Positions 26,101 to 33,664 of a stretch of 64,000 nt of DNA are shown one piece after another. A model generated the notes under the pieces. That model was not told the origin of the DNA and made no database searches. It saw only the letters and a list, made by a program, of their open reading frames with translations. The stretch comes from Candidatus Kapaibacterium sp. (GTDB lineage Bacteria; Bacteroidota; Ignavibacteria; Kapaibacteriales; UBA2268), in the NCBI GenBank assembly GCA_026390695.1, contig JAPLFL010000118.1, positions 62,001-126,000 of the forward strand, given 5' to 3'. Positions within the stretch are counted from its first letter, which is position 1, and each line of letters opens with the position of its first letter. The position numbers and the translations under genes were made by a program.

Positions 26101-26617
26101 AAACAAGTATTAATCCAAGTGGAATAAGGAAAAATATAAAAGATTTTTTGAGTTCATTTTTTTCAATAATTACATTAAAATCTGCATTGGCAATTGGTTT
26201 ACGAACTATATCGTAAGCTGCAAATGTCAGTTCCTGCGAAACGGATTTATCGTCAATATTGGAGAGTAGTTGGATGATATTGCATAATTTATCCTTCAGG
26301 TCTGGATAATAATCACCTATACGCAAAGCTATCTGTTCAAAACTTGGTTTACGGTTATGAGTAAATCTGGCAAAAGCAGGCAGGTTAAAATAAATGAAAG
26401 AGCTTAGGAAACTCAAACCAAGTAATAATGCCAGAATCGAGCGGAAGAATTTATCGCCGTTTGCAATTGCTTCGATTGCGGTGAATAAAAAAAGAATCGT
26501 TACAAAAGCGGCAATGGCTTTGAAAAATCCGGTAAGGAATAAAAAAGATGTTTCTCTGCGCCGGACGGCTTCCAATCTATCTAAAATCACTTTATAAGAA
26601 GATACGTATTCACTCAT
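23114..26617 (-). CDS. DUF4175-type membrane protein with long coiled coil
   Basis: 1167 residues. Two membrane segments lie at about 24-74 and one at about 155-177. They are followed by a periplasmic beta-rich region (180-520) with Ig-like pieces (PPPPFTINIDPENAVLLHGEKADI; SLKLHYKLVESRYTQ). From about 535 to 1050 it is an extraordinarily long Lys/Glu/Gln/Met-rich coiled coil, with a short Gly/Ser-rich interruption near 950-985. The N terminus and layout agree with DUF4175 proteins of FCB bacteria and alphaproteobacteria, which often lie near MoxR ATPase and von Willebrand genes; none is in this window. Function is unknown. It could span the periplasm or bind peptidoglycan. Confidence 0.8.
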   Translation of the reverse strand: MSEYVSSYKVILDRLEAVRRRETSFLFLTGFFKAIAAFVTILFLFTAIEAIANGDKFFRSILALLLGLSFLSSFIYFNLPAFARFTHNRKPSFEQIALRIGDYYPDLKDKLCNIIQLLSNIDDKSVSQELTFAAYDIVRKPIANADFNVIIEKNELKKSFIFFLIPLGLILVSFIAFPATMGASLGRIVNYNKSYLPPPPFTINIDPENAVLLHGEKADIIVRAKGTAPDQISLLIKEENQENYDVFTLKLEKNNTYIYHIASLRNSLVFFGKANWLGSSVTTNNGKIKVIERPLIKSFSGKIIFPAYTSLASKEFTEQTADIAAVRGSQVEIQMLSNKPIKSANLIIEKYSAPKENDSSSRAVTDSLSIPMKIDGQRAAGNFRINQSGSYYISITDMDGQQNVDPIKYNISALLDAYPTIALLMPQTDIQVNENAMLPMRIAISDDFGFSSLKLHYKLVESRYTQADAKFQSINIPLSVGELTREVPYLWNLQEIGISPEDKYEYYLELFDNDVISGPKSAKTQTLSVRMPSLDEVLNTAEKTQKNVEKDLEKMLKQTDELKKEMGELNKELLKKQTDKQVDWKEQKKAQEIIKKQQELADKMNKLADNLNNMSKDLQDNKAISPETMQKFAELQKLMQEVKSPELQRMQEQMKQAMQNVTPEQLQKAMKEVQFNEEKFRKSIERTLSLLKKLKAEQKLDALAKRAEDLQKRQEELENKTDNTKANSEQNKKDIADEQKSLREDFDKMKDDLNDLEKLMKEIKQDMPLDELAQAKEDMKQDAADQDMDEAEKQAKNGNMEKSKQAQKKAAKKMKKFADKMKDVKKEMYKKTKKEAIKQLQKNINDMLSLSKDQNDLRQKTEATDMNSTQLPDFTDQQSNMLESMANIANGMMMLAQKSFAVTPEMAQNMGDAMQSMQNSVESLSDRHSQNAAGNMAGAMGSMNQAISQMQKSLSQLQNPGSGSCENPGGTGEGQSGDSPGGQQGMAQKLQQLASQQQAMNQAMKQMMGNGQGGSMTQEQQAEYGRMAGNQGKAQKSLEELAKEQKQIGGKREANGNLDKIAEEMKEVISDMQSGKITQETIKRQEKILSRLLDATRSMNDRDFEKKRESNAGKDIFHLTPDNLDMNSQEGKTRSMQDILRSIRLGYTKDYDALIKKYFETISKKAQ

Positions 26618-26720
26618 ATTTAAAAATTCAAAAGTTTAAAAACAGTGATATATTGACGAATGAGATAATTGTCAATTGTTAATTATTATTGAGATTTGTG
26701 GGTTTCTGCCGATTAAAGGA

Positions 26721-28127
26721 TTATTTATTTAATAATTTCTTTATTAATCCTTTTTCAAAATTATGACTGGTGAAATCGTCAGCTTTGAACTCTATGCTTT
26801 TATCATAAAATACTGCGGAGTATGGTGCATTCTCCGAACAATCAAAACGTCCATCACCGGATAAAGCAATCCACTCATTATTTTTTAATGAATATAATTG
26901 TAAAATTTTATCTCCATTACTTAAATCTGAAATAACTACCGAACCATCTTTGGAACCACTCAGTAAATACTTATTATCAGGAAAAAATGTAAGACAATTG
27001 ATAAAATTTGAATGGTTTGAAAATGAGGTTTTTAATTCATATTTTTCTGTATTCCAAACAAAGATTCTCTTATCTCTCCCACCTGCAGCTAATAATTTAC
27101 CATCGGCAGAAAATTCAAGAGCCCTGATTCCATCTTGTGAATCATTTAAGGTATGGATAATTTGATTTTTGTCAATATCAATAATTACAATTTTCCCGCT
27201 TTTATCTCCGACTGCTACTGTGTTGTTCACAGGATTAATACCTATTTCAGTAATTTTATTGCTACCTATTTTGATGGTCTTTAAAGAGTCAAGCTGGTTT
27301 AAATTACGAATTCTGAGAACGGAATCACCATTGGAAAAATTGACAAAATGAATACCATCGGAACAAAATTTGACAATTGCTATAGGTTTATCGCAAACTA
27401 TTGTAGCTTTGCACATTGCTTTTTCGACATCCCAAATTTTAATGCTCTTATCGTTACTTGCACTGATAATGAATTTATCGTCTGCAGAAAAGTCTAAAGA
27501 CCCAAGGCTATTTTTATGTCCAGTCAAAACAGTTTCTTCACGAAATACTTTCTCATCCGATGATGATAGCTTTATAAATTGATTAGAACTGCTAATCAGA
27601 GACTTTTCGGCTTGACTGATGTTTTGATTAGTCCCCATCTGACTTGACTTTGAAGCCATCAAATTATAAATTGATAAATCCCAGATAATAAGGGATCGGT
27701 CGTCAGAAGCACTTGCAACAATTTTTCCAGAATGAGCAAACTTTAAATCATTTAATATATTTGTATGTCCCCGAAATACTTTCCTAACGCTTGCACTTTC
27801 CAAATCCCAAAGGATCAGAGTATTATCCCAAGAGCCACTAATCAGGTATTTGGAGAAATTATTGAATGCTATTGTTTTAACTTCAGCAGAGTGGCCTTGT
27901 AAAAATTTACAATTAGATTTATCTGTATCCCAAAGAGCAATAATTTTTTCATAAGACCGGCTGACAATAAAATCGGATGTATTGTTTATTACAATATCTT
28001 CCACAGCTACGACCAGTGAGTCGGCAATGCGAATTTCGATAGAATAGGAAGATTCTGTAAAAATTATAAGAAAGAACAATATCAATATGTTGAAAAATTT
28101 AAGCAATTGTTTATCCGAAAAATACAC
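26721..28127 (-). CDS. Exported WD40-repeat protein
   Basis: 468 residues. A hydrophobic N-terminal segment (about 10-30, ILILFFLIIFTESSYS) is probably a signal peptide. WD40 blades follow, each with a GH about 25 residues before a WD-like end: GHSAEVKTIAF...LILWDLE, GHTNILNDLKF...LIIWDL, GHKNSLGSLDF...IKIWDVE, and RVFVWN-type ends later. Seven or eight blades would close one propeller. WD40 propellers are protein-binding platforms. It lies between the DUF4175-type gene and the GH13 gene, all on the minus strand, but 50-100 base gaps make one operon uncertain. Confidence 0.85.
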   Translation of the reverse strand: MYFSDKQLLKFFNILILFFLIIFTESSYSIEIRIADSLVVAVEDIVINNTSDFIVSRSYEKIIALWDTDKSNCKFLQGHSAEVKTIAFNNFSKYLISGSWDNTLILWDLESASVRKVFRGHTNILNDLKFAHSGKIVASASDDRSLIIWDLSIYNLMASKSSQMGTNQNISQAEKSLISSSNQFIKLSSSDEKVFREETVLTGHKNSLGSLDFSADDKFIISASNDKSIKIWDVEKAMCKATIVCDKPIAIVKFCSDGIHFVNFSNGDSVLRIRNLNQLDSLKTIKIGSNKITEIGINPVNNTVAVGDKSGKIVIIDIDKNQIIHTLNDSQDGIRALEFSADGKLLAAGGRDKRIFVWNTEKYELKTSFSNHSNFINCLTFFPDNKYLLSGSKDGSVVISDLSNGDKILQLYSLKNNEWIALSGDGRFDCSENAPYSAVFYDKSIEFKADDFTSHNFEKGLIKKLLNK

Positions 28128-28180
28128 AAAATATAAAGTAACTTATTAAATTCCAGTTCCAATAAATTAAGTAAAAATAC

Positions 28181-30136
28181 CTAATTTAACTTATGGTTGA
28201 AATCGGAAAAAGATAATACTATAAATGAAAAAGGCTCGCAGTGGAGTTCTATACTGCCATCAGACAAATCAGTATCTGCGCCAAAGTACATATCGCTTGA
28301 GAAATGAATCTCGTGAGGAGATATCTTCATTCCTAAATCAAGATTTAAATGATAAGCATTACTGCTAAGATTAGCTAATATTATTAATTGTTTCTCTGAA
28401 TCTTTGGTTTTTCTAAAAAATACAATGACAGGGCTGTCACCGGTTTCAATTAATTTTACATTAGCATTAGCGAGTGGATATTTAAAATCAAGATTATTTC
28501 TCTTGAAAGAATTGACTTCAGAAATTAAGATCGGAAAATCCCCTGAAGATGTCCAATCAAGAGACGCAGTTGAAAAAAGTGGAAGATTTTCAGCAGGAAA
28601 CTTAGCCAATTCTTCTTGTTCAAAGCCTAAACCTGTATTGACAGGGCTTTTCTCACCTAATTCAAATCCGCTATGTATAAATGTAATAATAGGTAGAAAA
28701 CTATTAATAATAAATGATACTTTTGAGAATTGCAATCCTCCTGCACGAGCTGCTGCACGGCGAGTATTATGATTTTCCGGAGTCCCGAAAAATAAAATTG
28801 GACAATCGCCGTTTTCCAACATCCTAATAATTTCTTTGACTTTATATGGGATATGATTATCAAATGGCATATAACCAACAACCGCACTGAATCCATCTAT
28901 TGCGGATTTTCTATCCAAACTGAAATTCTCTTCAAAGAAAACAAATTCCGGTTTTGAGGCTTTAGCTGTGCTTATAATATTCTCTCTTAATTTATGAGGC
29001 AAAGCATGTCCCATATCAAGCATAATGCCATCAATATCGAATTTCTCAATATAAGTTGGAATAACTTTGCTGAGATAGTCCCAGAGGTCAATTTGATTAT
29101 TCTTTTCATCTAATAATTCCTGATCATACATTCGAACGGTATTATAAGCTATATAATTAAAATCAGGATGATCATGTAATTTAAGATATGTAACATCTGA
29201 CCATGGTGGCTGAGTATCGTCTGGTGGCCAATCTGCAAAAGCCGGTGGAATCTTGCAGGTAGTCCCGTCGCTGCAATGGCCAATCAATTTATTAGTGCAG
29301 TGTTCAACATAAGCAGGAGTTTCTGTGAACATCTGCTGGAATTGATGATTTGGTGCGATTAAATTATTAAAGTCCGAATTATTTATTTTATCTTTAATCT
29401 CAATTAATTCATCAGTTGTAAAAGCCGGAGGCCCGTATTTACTGCTATCATTATCACTATTTTTGCGAATCTCGACATTATCTTTTATCCAGTAAAACCA
29501 TTCAGGATGATCAATAGCCAATTCATTATCAAGACTCGATGTGCGAAAAACAAATTCAAGAACAATCTTCATTCCTAACATTTTAGCTGCTTGGGTGAAA
29601 GCCGCAAATTGCTCATCAGTTGTCAAGTTTAGTCGATCATCACGGAGATTAGAATCAATTCCATAATGATCACGTATAGAATAAGGAGAGCCAAGATTGC
29701 CCTTAGCGGAATATTTACCGATTTCCGTTATAGGAAGAAGATAGATTGTATTACACCCAAGCTTGTGAAGGTAAGGCAAAATAGCAATTGCTGATAAAAA
29801 AGTTCCTGAATGAAAATGTTTTTCAATTCTAGCATCTTGGCTTTTAGTGCGAATATCCAAGGAATGATAAGCAGTTGTAAAACGAATAAGCATGTTATAA
29901 ATTATTGCTTCATCTGTCCAGTTATCTGTTGCAAACAATAAAGGACTACTTTTAGCTAAAATCTCTATATCATTAATTTTTTTTAAATAATAATCTATTG
30001 CCTGAAATTGAATATAACTTTTGCTGTTTTCAGTGAAATCCCACAGTGCAGGCACCTCAATTAATGATTCGCGTATCTGACTATTCTTTTGTAGCTCTAA
30101 ATCATTTTTAAGAAGTTTAAAAAAATCAGGCTTCAT
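28181..30136 (-). CDS. GH13 alpha-amylase-family protein with altered third catalytic motif
   Basis: 651 residues, cytoplasmic. The beta/alpha-barrel landmarks are LGCNTIYLLPITEIG and GSPYSIRDHYGID (region I), KFDIDGIMLDMGHALP (region II, nucleophile Asp374), PEFVFFEENF (region III, acid Glu402 or 403) and FFGTPENHNTRRAAAR (region IV). In most GH13 enzymes region IV reads NHD, with an essential Asp; here it is N455-H456-N457. A C-terminal beta-sandwich domain follows. It may be a glucan-modifying enzyme of unusual specificity or a non-hydrolytic member. It overlaps the end of the TetR gene by 11 bases, so TetR and GH13 are co-transcribed. Confidence 0.85.
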   Translation of the reverse strand: MKPDFFKLLKNDLELQKNSQIRESLIEVPALWDFTENSKSYIQFQAIDYYLKKINDIEILAKSSPLLFATDNWTDEAIIYNMLIRFTTAYHSLDIRTKSQDARIEKHFHSGTFLSAIAILPYLHKLGCNTIYLLPITEIGKYSAKGNLGSPYSIRDHYGIDSNLRDDRLNLTTDEQFAAFTQAAKMLGMKIVLEFVFRTSSLDNELAIDHPEWFYWIKDNVEIRKNSDNDSSKYGPPAFTTDELIEIKDKINNSDFNNLIAPNHQFQQMFTETPAYVEHCTNKLIGHCSDGTTCKIPPAFADWPPDDTQPPWSDVTYLKLHDHPDFNYIAYNTVRMYDQELLDEKNNQIDLWDYLSKVIPTYIEKFDIDGIMLDMGHALPHKLRENIISTAKASKPEFVFFEENFSLDRKSAIDGFSAVVGYMPFDNHIPYKVKEIIRMLENGDCPILFFGTPENHNTRRAAARAGGLQFSKVSFIINSFLPIITFIHSGFELGEKSPVNTGLGFEQEELAKFPAENLPLFSTASLDWTSSGDFPILISEVNSFKRNNLDFKYPLANANVKLIETGDSPVIVFFRKTKDSEKQLIILANLSSNAYHLNLDLGMKISPHEIHFSSDMYFGADTDLSDGSIELHCEPFSFIVLSFSDFNHKLN

Positions 30137-30707
30137 TTTTTAATAATTCTTTTTCAAATTGAATACACCTGGCCATTGAAAGTGCTGTCTTGCTTATCTT
30201 TGCAACAATTTCCTCGTCACTTGGCGGTGGAACTAATTGGTTGCTGATAAGTGCAGCCATTCCACTAATGATATATCTCATCTGCTCCATAGTCATGTTG
30301 ATTTCTTCAGGTGTATAATTTGCAGTCCATGGATTTGCTTTGAACTTTTCAAGAACAATTTGGTCAAATTCATCCGCAAGTTCTTTGTAATTATTACCAG
30401 ACAGGAACATTGATCGGTAAAGCTTGCTGTAGTCGCGGGAAAAACGTATATAGCCAATACCAATATTGAGCATTTCATTCTCGCATGAATTATTACTTGT
30501 GTATTGGATAAGAAGATTTATACCCATTCTCATTACCTCATCTTTCAACTCTTGTAAAGATGAAAAAATACTATAAATTGGAGCAGTAGAAATGTTCAGT
30601 GCTGAAGCAAGGTTCCGGGCAGTTAACATCTCGATACCGGTTTCATTTACAAAAACTAATGCTTTATTTAGCATTGCTTCTTTAGTGTAAATTAATGGAG
30701 GAGGCAT
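30126..30707 (-). CDS. TetR/AcrR-family transcriptional regulator
   Basis: 193 residues. The N-terminal helix-turn-helix spans about 8-55 (MLNKALVFVNETGIEMLTAR, then NISTAPIYSIFSSLQELKDEV). The C-terminal ligand domain has YIRFSRDYSKLYRSMFLSG, resembling the WHG type (TetR_C_33). It overlaps the GH13 gene and so likely controls its own unit; a sugar-related ligand is a guess from context. Its upstream region (30708-30934) lies between divergent genes. I found no clear palindromic operator there. Confidence 0.88.
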   Translation of the reverse strand: MPPPLIYTKEAMLNKALVFVNETGIEMLTARNLASALNISTAPIYSIFSSLQELKDEVMRMGINLLIQYTSNNSCENEMLNIGIGYIRFSRDYSKLYRSMFLSGNNYKELADEFDQIVLEKFKANPWTANYTPEEINMTMEQMRYIISGMAALISNQLVPPPSDEEIVAKISKTALSMARCIQFEKELLKNEA

Positions 30708-30881
30708 ATTTTTTAATTGTTTTGTTTATACTAAATAGTAGTTAAACTAAATTAACATTTTTTTATTTAATTAAATAATAATGAATAATCCTTTCCTAAG
30801 AATATTATTTTTTTGTCATATATATTTCATAAGTGAAAATCCTATTAAACCTTTTTGAGAGAAATTTAGTCTAAAATTTAG

Positions 30882-30900
30882 AATAAGCGATAGGCTTATT
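30882..30900 (+). promoter_or_regulatory. Leader hairpin before the Lys-rich exported protein
   Basis: AATAAGC and GCTTATT form a 7-bp stem with a five-base loop, ending 34 bases before the ATG at 30935. It could be the operator palindrome for the divergent TetR gene or a 5' UTR structure. It is too short and lacks the T run of a terminator. Confidence 0.35.
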
Positions 30901-30934
30901 AAATTTATTAATAAACATTTTAAGGGGTTTTACA

Positions 30935-31246
30935 ATGAAAAAAGCACTGTTTGCAATATTAGCTTCTATTATTCTTGCTGCAAGTATCTCTGCTTATGCA
31001 GATGATCCTAAGCCAAGATCTGAAGTTAAAAAGGAACTTAAACAAGCTAAAAGCGATTTGGTAAAGGGCAAATCTGATATTCAAGCTGGGAAAGAAAAAG
31101 TAAAAGCAGCAAAAGCCGCTAAGGATCCGGTTGCAGCAAAGGAAGGGAAAAAACAAACAAGAGCTGGCAAGAAAGAAATTAAAGAAGGCAAAATGGAAAT
31201 AAAGCAAGCAAAAAAAGATATCAGAGCTGCAAAAAAGAATAAATAA
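30935..31246 (+). CDS. Small, extremely basic exported protein
   Basis: 103 residues. A clean signal peptide (KKALFAILASIILAASISAYA) is followed by about 80 residues containing 25 Lys, 3 Arg and many Ala and Gly, in a loose repeat of the kind K-x-D-I-x-x-G-K (LVKGKSDIQAGKEKVK; GKKEIKEGKMEIKQAK). It is probably one long positively charged helix in the periplasm. It has an AAGGGG ribosome-binding site and its own terminator, so it is a real single-gene unit. No family is known to me. Functional analogy with acid-shock or polyanion-binding proteins is only a possibility. Confidence 0.8.
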   Translation: MKKALFAILASIILAASISAYADDPKPRSEVKKELKQAKSDLVKGKSDIQAGKEKVKAAKAAKDPVAAKEGKKQTRAGKKEIKEGKMEIKQAKKDIRAAKKNK

Positions 31247-31265
31247 GAATTTTGATATATTTTCT

Positions 31266-31302
31266 AAACCACAGTCAACTTGATGTTTACTGTGGTTTTT
31301 TT
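31266..31302 (+). terminator. Rho-independent terminator
   Basis: AAACCACAGT (31266-31275) pairs perfectly with ACTGTGGTTT (31289-31298), followed by more T. It starts 20 bases after the stop of the Lys-rich protein gene. Confidence 0.9.
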
Positions 31303-31385
31303 ATTTATTTTTATTGCAATATTAATAATAGGATTAATAGTTATCTTGATTTTTATTAATTTTTAATAAATCTTTAATTAAAAAA

Positions 31386-32120
31386 ATGAAACATTTTCAT
31401 TATCAATCAGTAAGTTCGACAAATGAAGTTGCTAAAGATTTATTGGAATTTGCACCGATGATTGCCGTTAGTGCCGATTATCAGACACATGGCCGTGGGC
31501 GTAGCTCAAGGGTATGGTCAGGAGAATCAGGTGCTAATTTATATTGCAGTTTCGGAATAAAATACGAAAATGGAAATGAAACCGAAAAAATTCTTCTGCT
31601 TCAGGCAATCGCTGCATTAGCAGTTAAAAAAAGCTTGATTGATTGCTATGGAACAGATATTTTTAAATTAAAATGGCCAAATGATATTTTTGCTTTGAAT
31701 AAACGGAATGACTATAAAAAAATATCTGGCATATTGATAGAAAATGGCTTCCAAGGCGATAATCCTAAGTATTCTATTGTTGGAATTGGTATCAATGTTA
31801 ATCAGATGAATTTTAATCAAGATTTATCCGAAACAGCGGTTTCCTTGGCATTACTTGGCTGCCAGACAGATGTATCGCAATTATTTAATATTGTGAAATA
31901 TCATTTTCTTGAATATTATCAATTGAATAACTCTGAGATTTTCTCGCAATGGGAAATGGCTCTCAGTTTGAAAAATAAGCGTATTAAATTAGTTTCAACC
32001 GGAAAATATTGCAATTTTGTTAAATTATTACAAGATGGAAGATTGCTGCTAACCGATCCGGAAACAAATCATGAACAAATAATTGATGACAACCAATCAA
32101 TCAGATATGAATTTGACTAA
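31386..32120 (+). CDS. birA: Biotin--[acetyl-CoA-carboxylase] ligase
   Basis: 244 residues, a short BirA without the N-terminal DNA-binding domain. Diagnostic stretches are SSTNEVAKDLL at the N terminus, THGRGRSSRVWSGESGANLY (the biotinyl-AMP loop, near residue 37), KLKWPNDIFALN near 98, and KISGILIE with SIVGIGINVNQ. It attaches biotin to the carrier of acetyl-CoA carboxylase. Because the helix-turn-helix is missing it cannot repress biotin genes as E. coli BirA does. It overlaps coaX by 14 bases, so the two are translated together. Confidence 0.93.
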   Translation: MKHFHYQSVSSTNEVAKDLLEFAPMIAVSADYQTHGRGRSSRVWSGESGANLYCSFGIKYENGNETEKILLLQAIAALAVKKSLIDCYGTDIFKLKWPNDIFALNKRNDYKKISGILIENGFQGDNPKYSIVGIGINVNQMNFNQDLSETAVSLALLGCQTDVSQLFNIVKYHFLEYYQLNNSEIFSQWEMALSLKNKRIKLVSTGKYCNFVKLLQDGRLLLTDPETNHEQIIDDNQSIRYEFD

Positions 32121-32886
32121 GGCTACTGGCTTAATTGCCATCGATATTGGAAACAGCAGAATCAAAATACTGACTGAGTCTGATTATTTTAGTAGCGAGT
32201 ATAAAGAGAATTGGTTTGATTCTCTTAGATACTTTTTGTCAAAAATAACCGGTAAACAGATTTTGGGAATATCTCAAGTGAATTCAATTATCTATAATAA
32301 ATTTCTTGATATAATAGATGATAATGCTGATCTACAGCCAGTATCTGTGGATATTTTACTTCAAAATCAAAAAATATTAAAATATAATCATATCAAAGGG
32401 ATTGGTTCAGACAGGCTGATGGGTATGATTGGTGCGTTGTCCATTACTAATCCGCCACTGATCACAATCGATTGTGGTACAGCGACGACTGTGAATTTCA
32501 TTAATTTGGATTCTGTGTGTCTCGGAGGTTTAATTTTTGCAGGTATGAAAACTCAGATAATGGCTTTGACAGAGCATACCGATAGATTGAAAGACACAGA
32601 ATTGTTTTTTAATGAATCAGTTTTAGGTGAAAATAGTGATGATTGCATTAGACTGGGAGTAATTTATTCAACCGTTGGAGCAATTAAGGAAGCTATAAAC
32701 AGAACTATAGCCGCAGAGCTCATACCTAATAACAAATTAACATTGGTTTTTACTGGGGGATTAAGTAAAATTATTCTCAAATATTTTGAAAATACAGCGG
32801 ACAATATTATTTATGATGAAAATCTCGTGCTAAAAGGGATTAATTATTTATTAAAAAGTGATAATTTTGTAAATATTTCAAAATAG
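32107..32886 (+). CDS. coaX: Type III pantothenate kinase
   Basis: 259 residues from the ATG at 32107; in-frame TTG (32083) and ATG (32086) starts would add eight or seven residues. I chose 32107 because family members begin close to the IAIDIGNS phosphate-binding loop. GIGSDRLMGMIGAL and TIDCGTATTVNFI are the other two signature motifs of CoaX. The enzyme makes the first committed step to coenzyme A and is unrelated to CoaA. It overlaps the 3' end of birA; the two genes are fused or adjacent in several bacteria. Confidence 0.92.
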   Translation: MNLTKATGLIAIDIGNSRIKILTESDYFSSEYKENWFDSLRYFLSKITGKQILGISQVNSIIYNKFLDIIDDNADLQPVSVDILLQNQKILKYNHIKGIGSDRLMGMIGALSITNPPLITIDCGTATTVNFINLDSVCLGGLIFAGMKTQIMALTEHTDRLKDTELFFNESVLGENSDDCIRLGVIYSTVGAIKEAINRTIAAELIPNNKLTLVFTGGLSKIILKYFENTADNIIYDENLVLKGINYLLKSDNFVNISK

Positions 32887-32904
32887 AAACGTTCAGGAAA
32901 AAAT

Positions 32905-33654
32905 ATGGTAAAAGGGAAAAAAGTTGTAGTTGTCTTTCCGGCATATAATGCAGAAAAAACACTTGAAAAAACCTATCAGGAAATACCGATGGATTTGGTG
33001 GATGAATTAGTCCTGGTCGATGATTGCAGCAGTGATAAGACCGTTGAAATAGCAACATCCCTTGGCATTCACCATGTATTAAAACACGAAAATAATAAGG
33101 GCTACGGCGGTAATCAGAAGACATGCTATAAAATGGCACTTTCATTAGGAGCTGATATAATAATTATGGTTCATCCAGATTATCAATATACACCCACACT
33201 ACTTCCTTCAATTATATGGCTGATTGCCAATGAAGTTTATCCTGTTGTTCTTGGATCGAGAATATTAGGCAGAGGCGCACTCAAAGGCGGTATGCCAAAA
33301 TATAAATATATCGCAAACCGATTTTTGACATTATTTCAAAATACATTAATCGGTGAAAAATTATCCGAATACCATACAGGTTATCGCGCTTTCAGTGCTG
33401 ATGTTCTAAATTCTATTAATTTTGAGGCAAATTCAGACGATTTTATTTTTGATAATCAAATGCTCTCCCAGATATTTTATGCAGGTTTTGAAATTGCAGA
33501 AATAACCTGTCCTACAAAGTATTTCAAGGAGGCTTCCTCAATAAATTTCAAACGCAGTACGAAATACGGATTAGGTGTAATAGCGACTTCTATAAAACAT
33601 CGTTTACAGCTTTGGGGGATGATTAACGATATTATTTATAAAAAGATGAAATAA
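32905..33654 (+). CDS. Family 2 glycosyltransferase (polyprenyl-phosphate type)
   Basis: 249 residues. The GT-A fold shows VVVFPAYNAEKTLEKT, LVLVDDCSSDKTVEIA, ENNKGYGGNQKTCYK and MVHPDYQYTP (in place of the usual DxD). GLGVIATSIKHRLQLWGM stands at the C terminus. No membrane helices are seen, as in dolichol-phosphate-mannose-synthase-like enzymes. It follows coaX by 18 bases on the same strand and converges on rarA, ending ten bases from it. Donor and acceptor are unknown. Confidence 0.9.
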   Translation: MVKGKKVVVVFPAYNAEKTLEKTYQEIPMDLVDELVLVDDCSSDKTVEIATSLGIHHVLKHENNKGYGGNQKTCYKMALSLGADIIIMVHPDYQYTPTLLPSIIWLIANEVYPVVLGSRILGRGALKGGMPKYKYIANRFLTLFQNTLIGEKLSEYHTGYRAFSADVLNSINFEANSDDFIFDNQMLSQIFYAGFEIAEITCPTKYFKEASSINFKRSTKYGLGVIATSIKHRLQLWGMINDIIYKKMK

Positions 33655-33664
33655 TTATATATCT

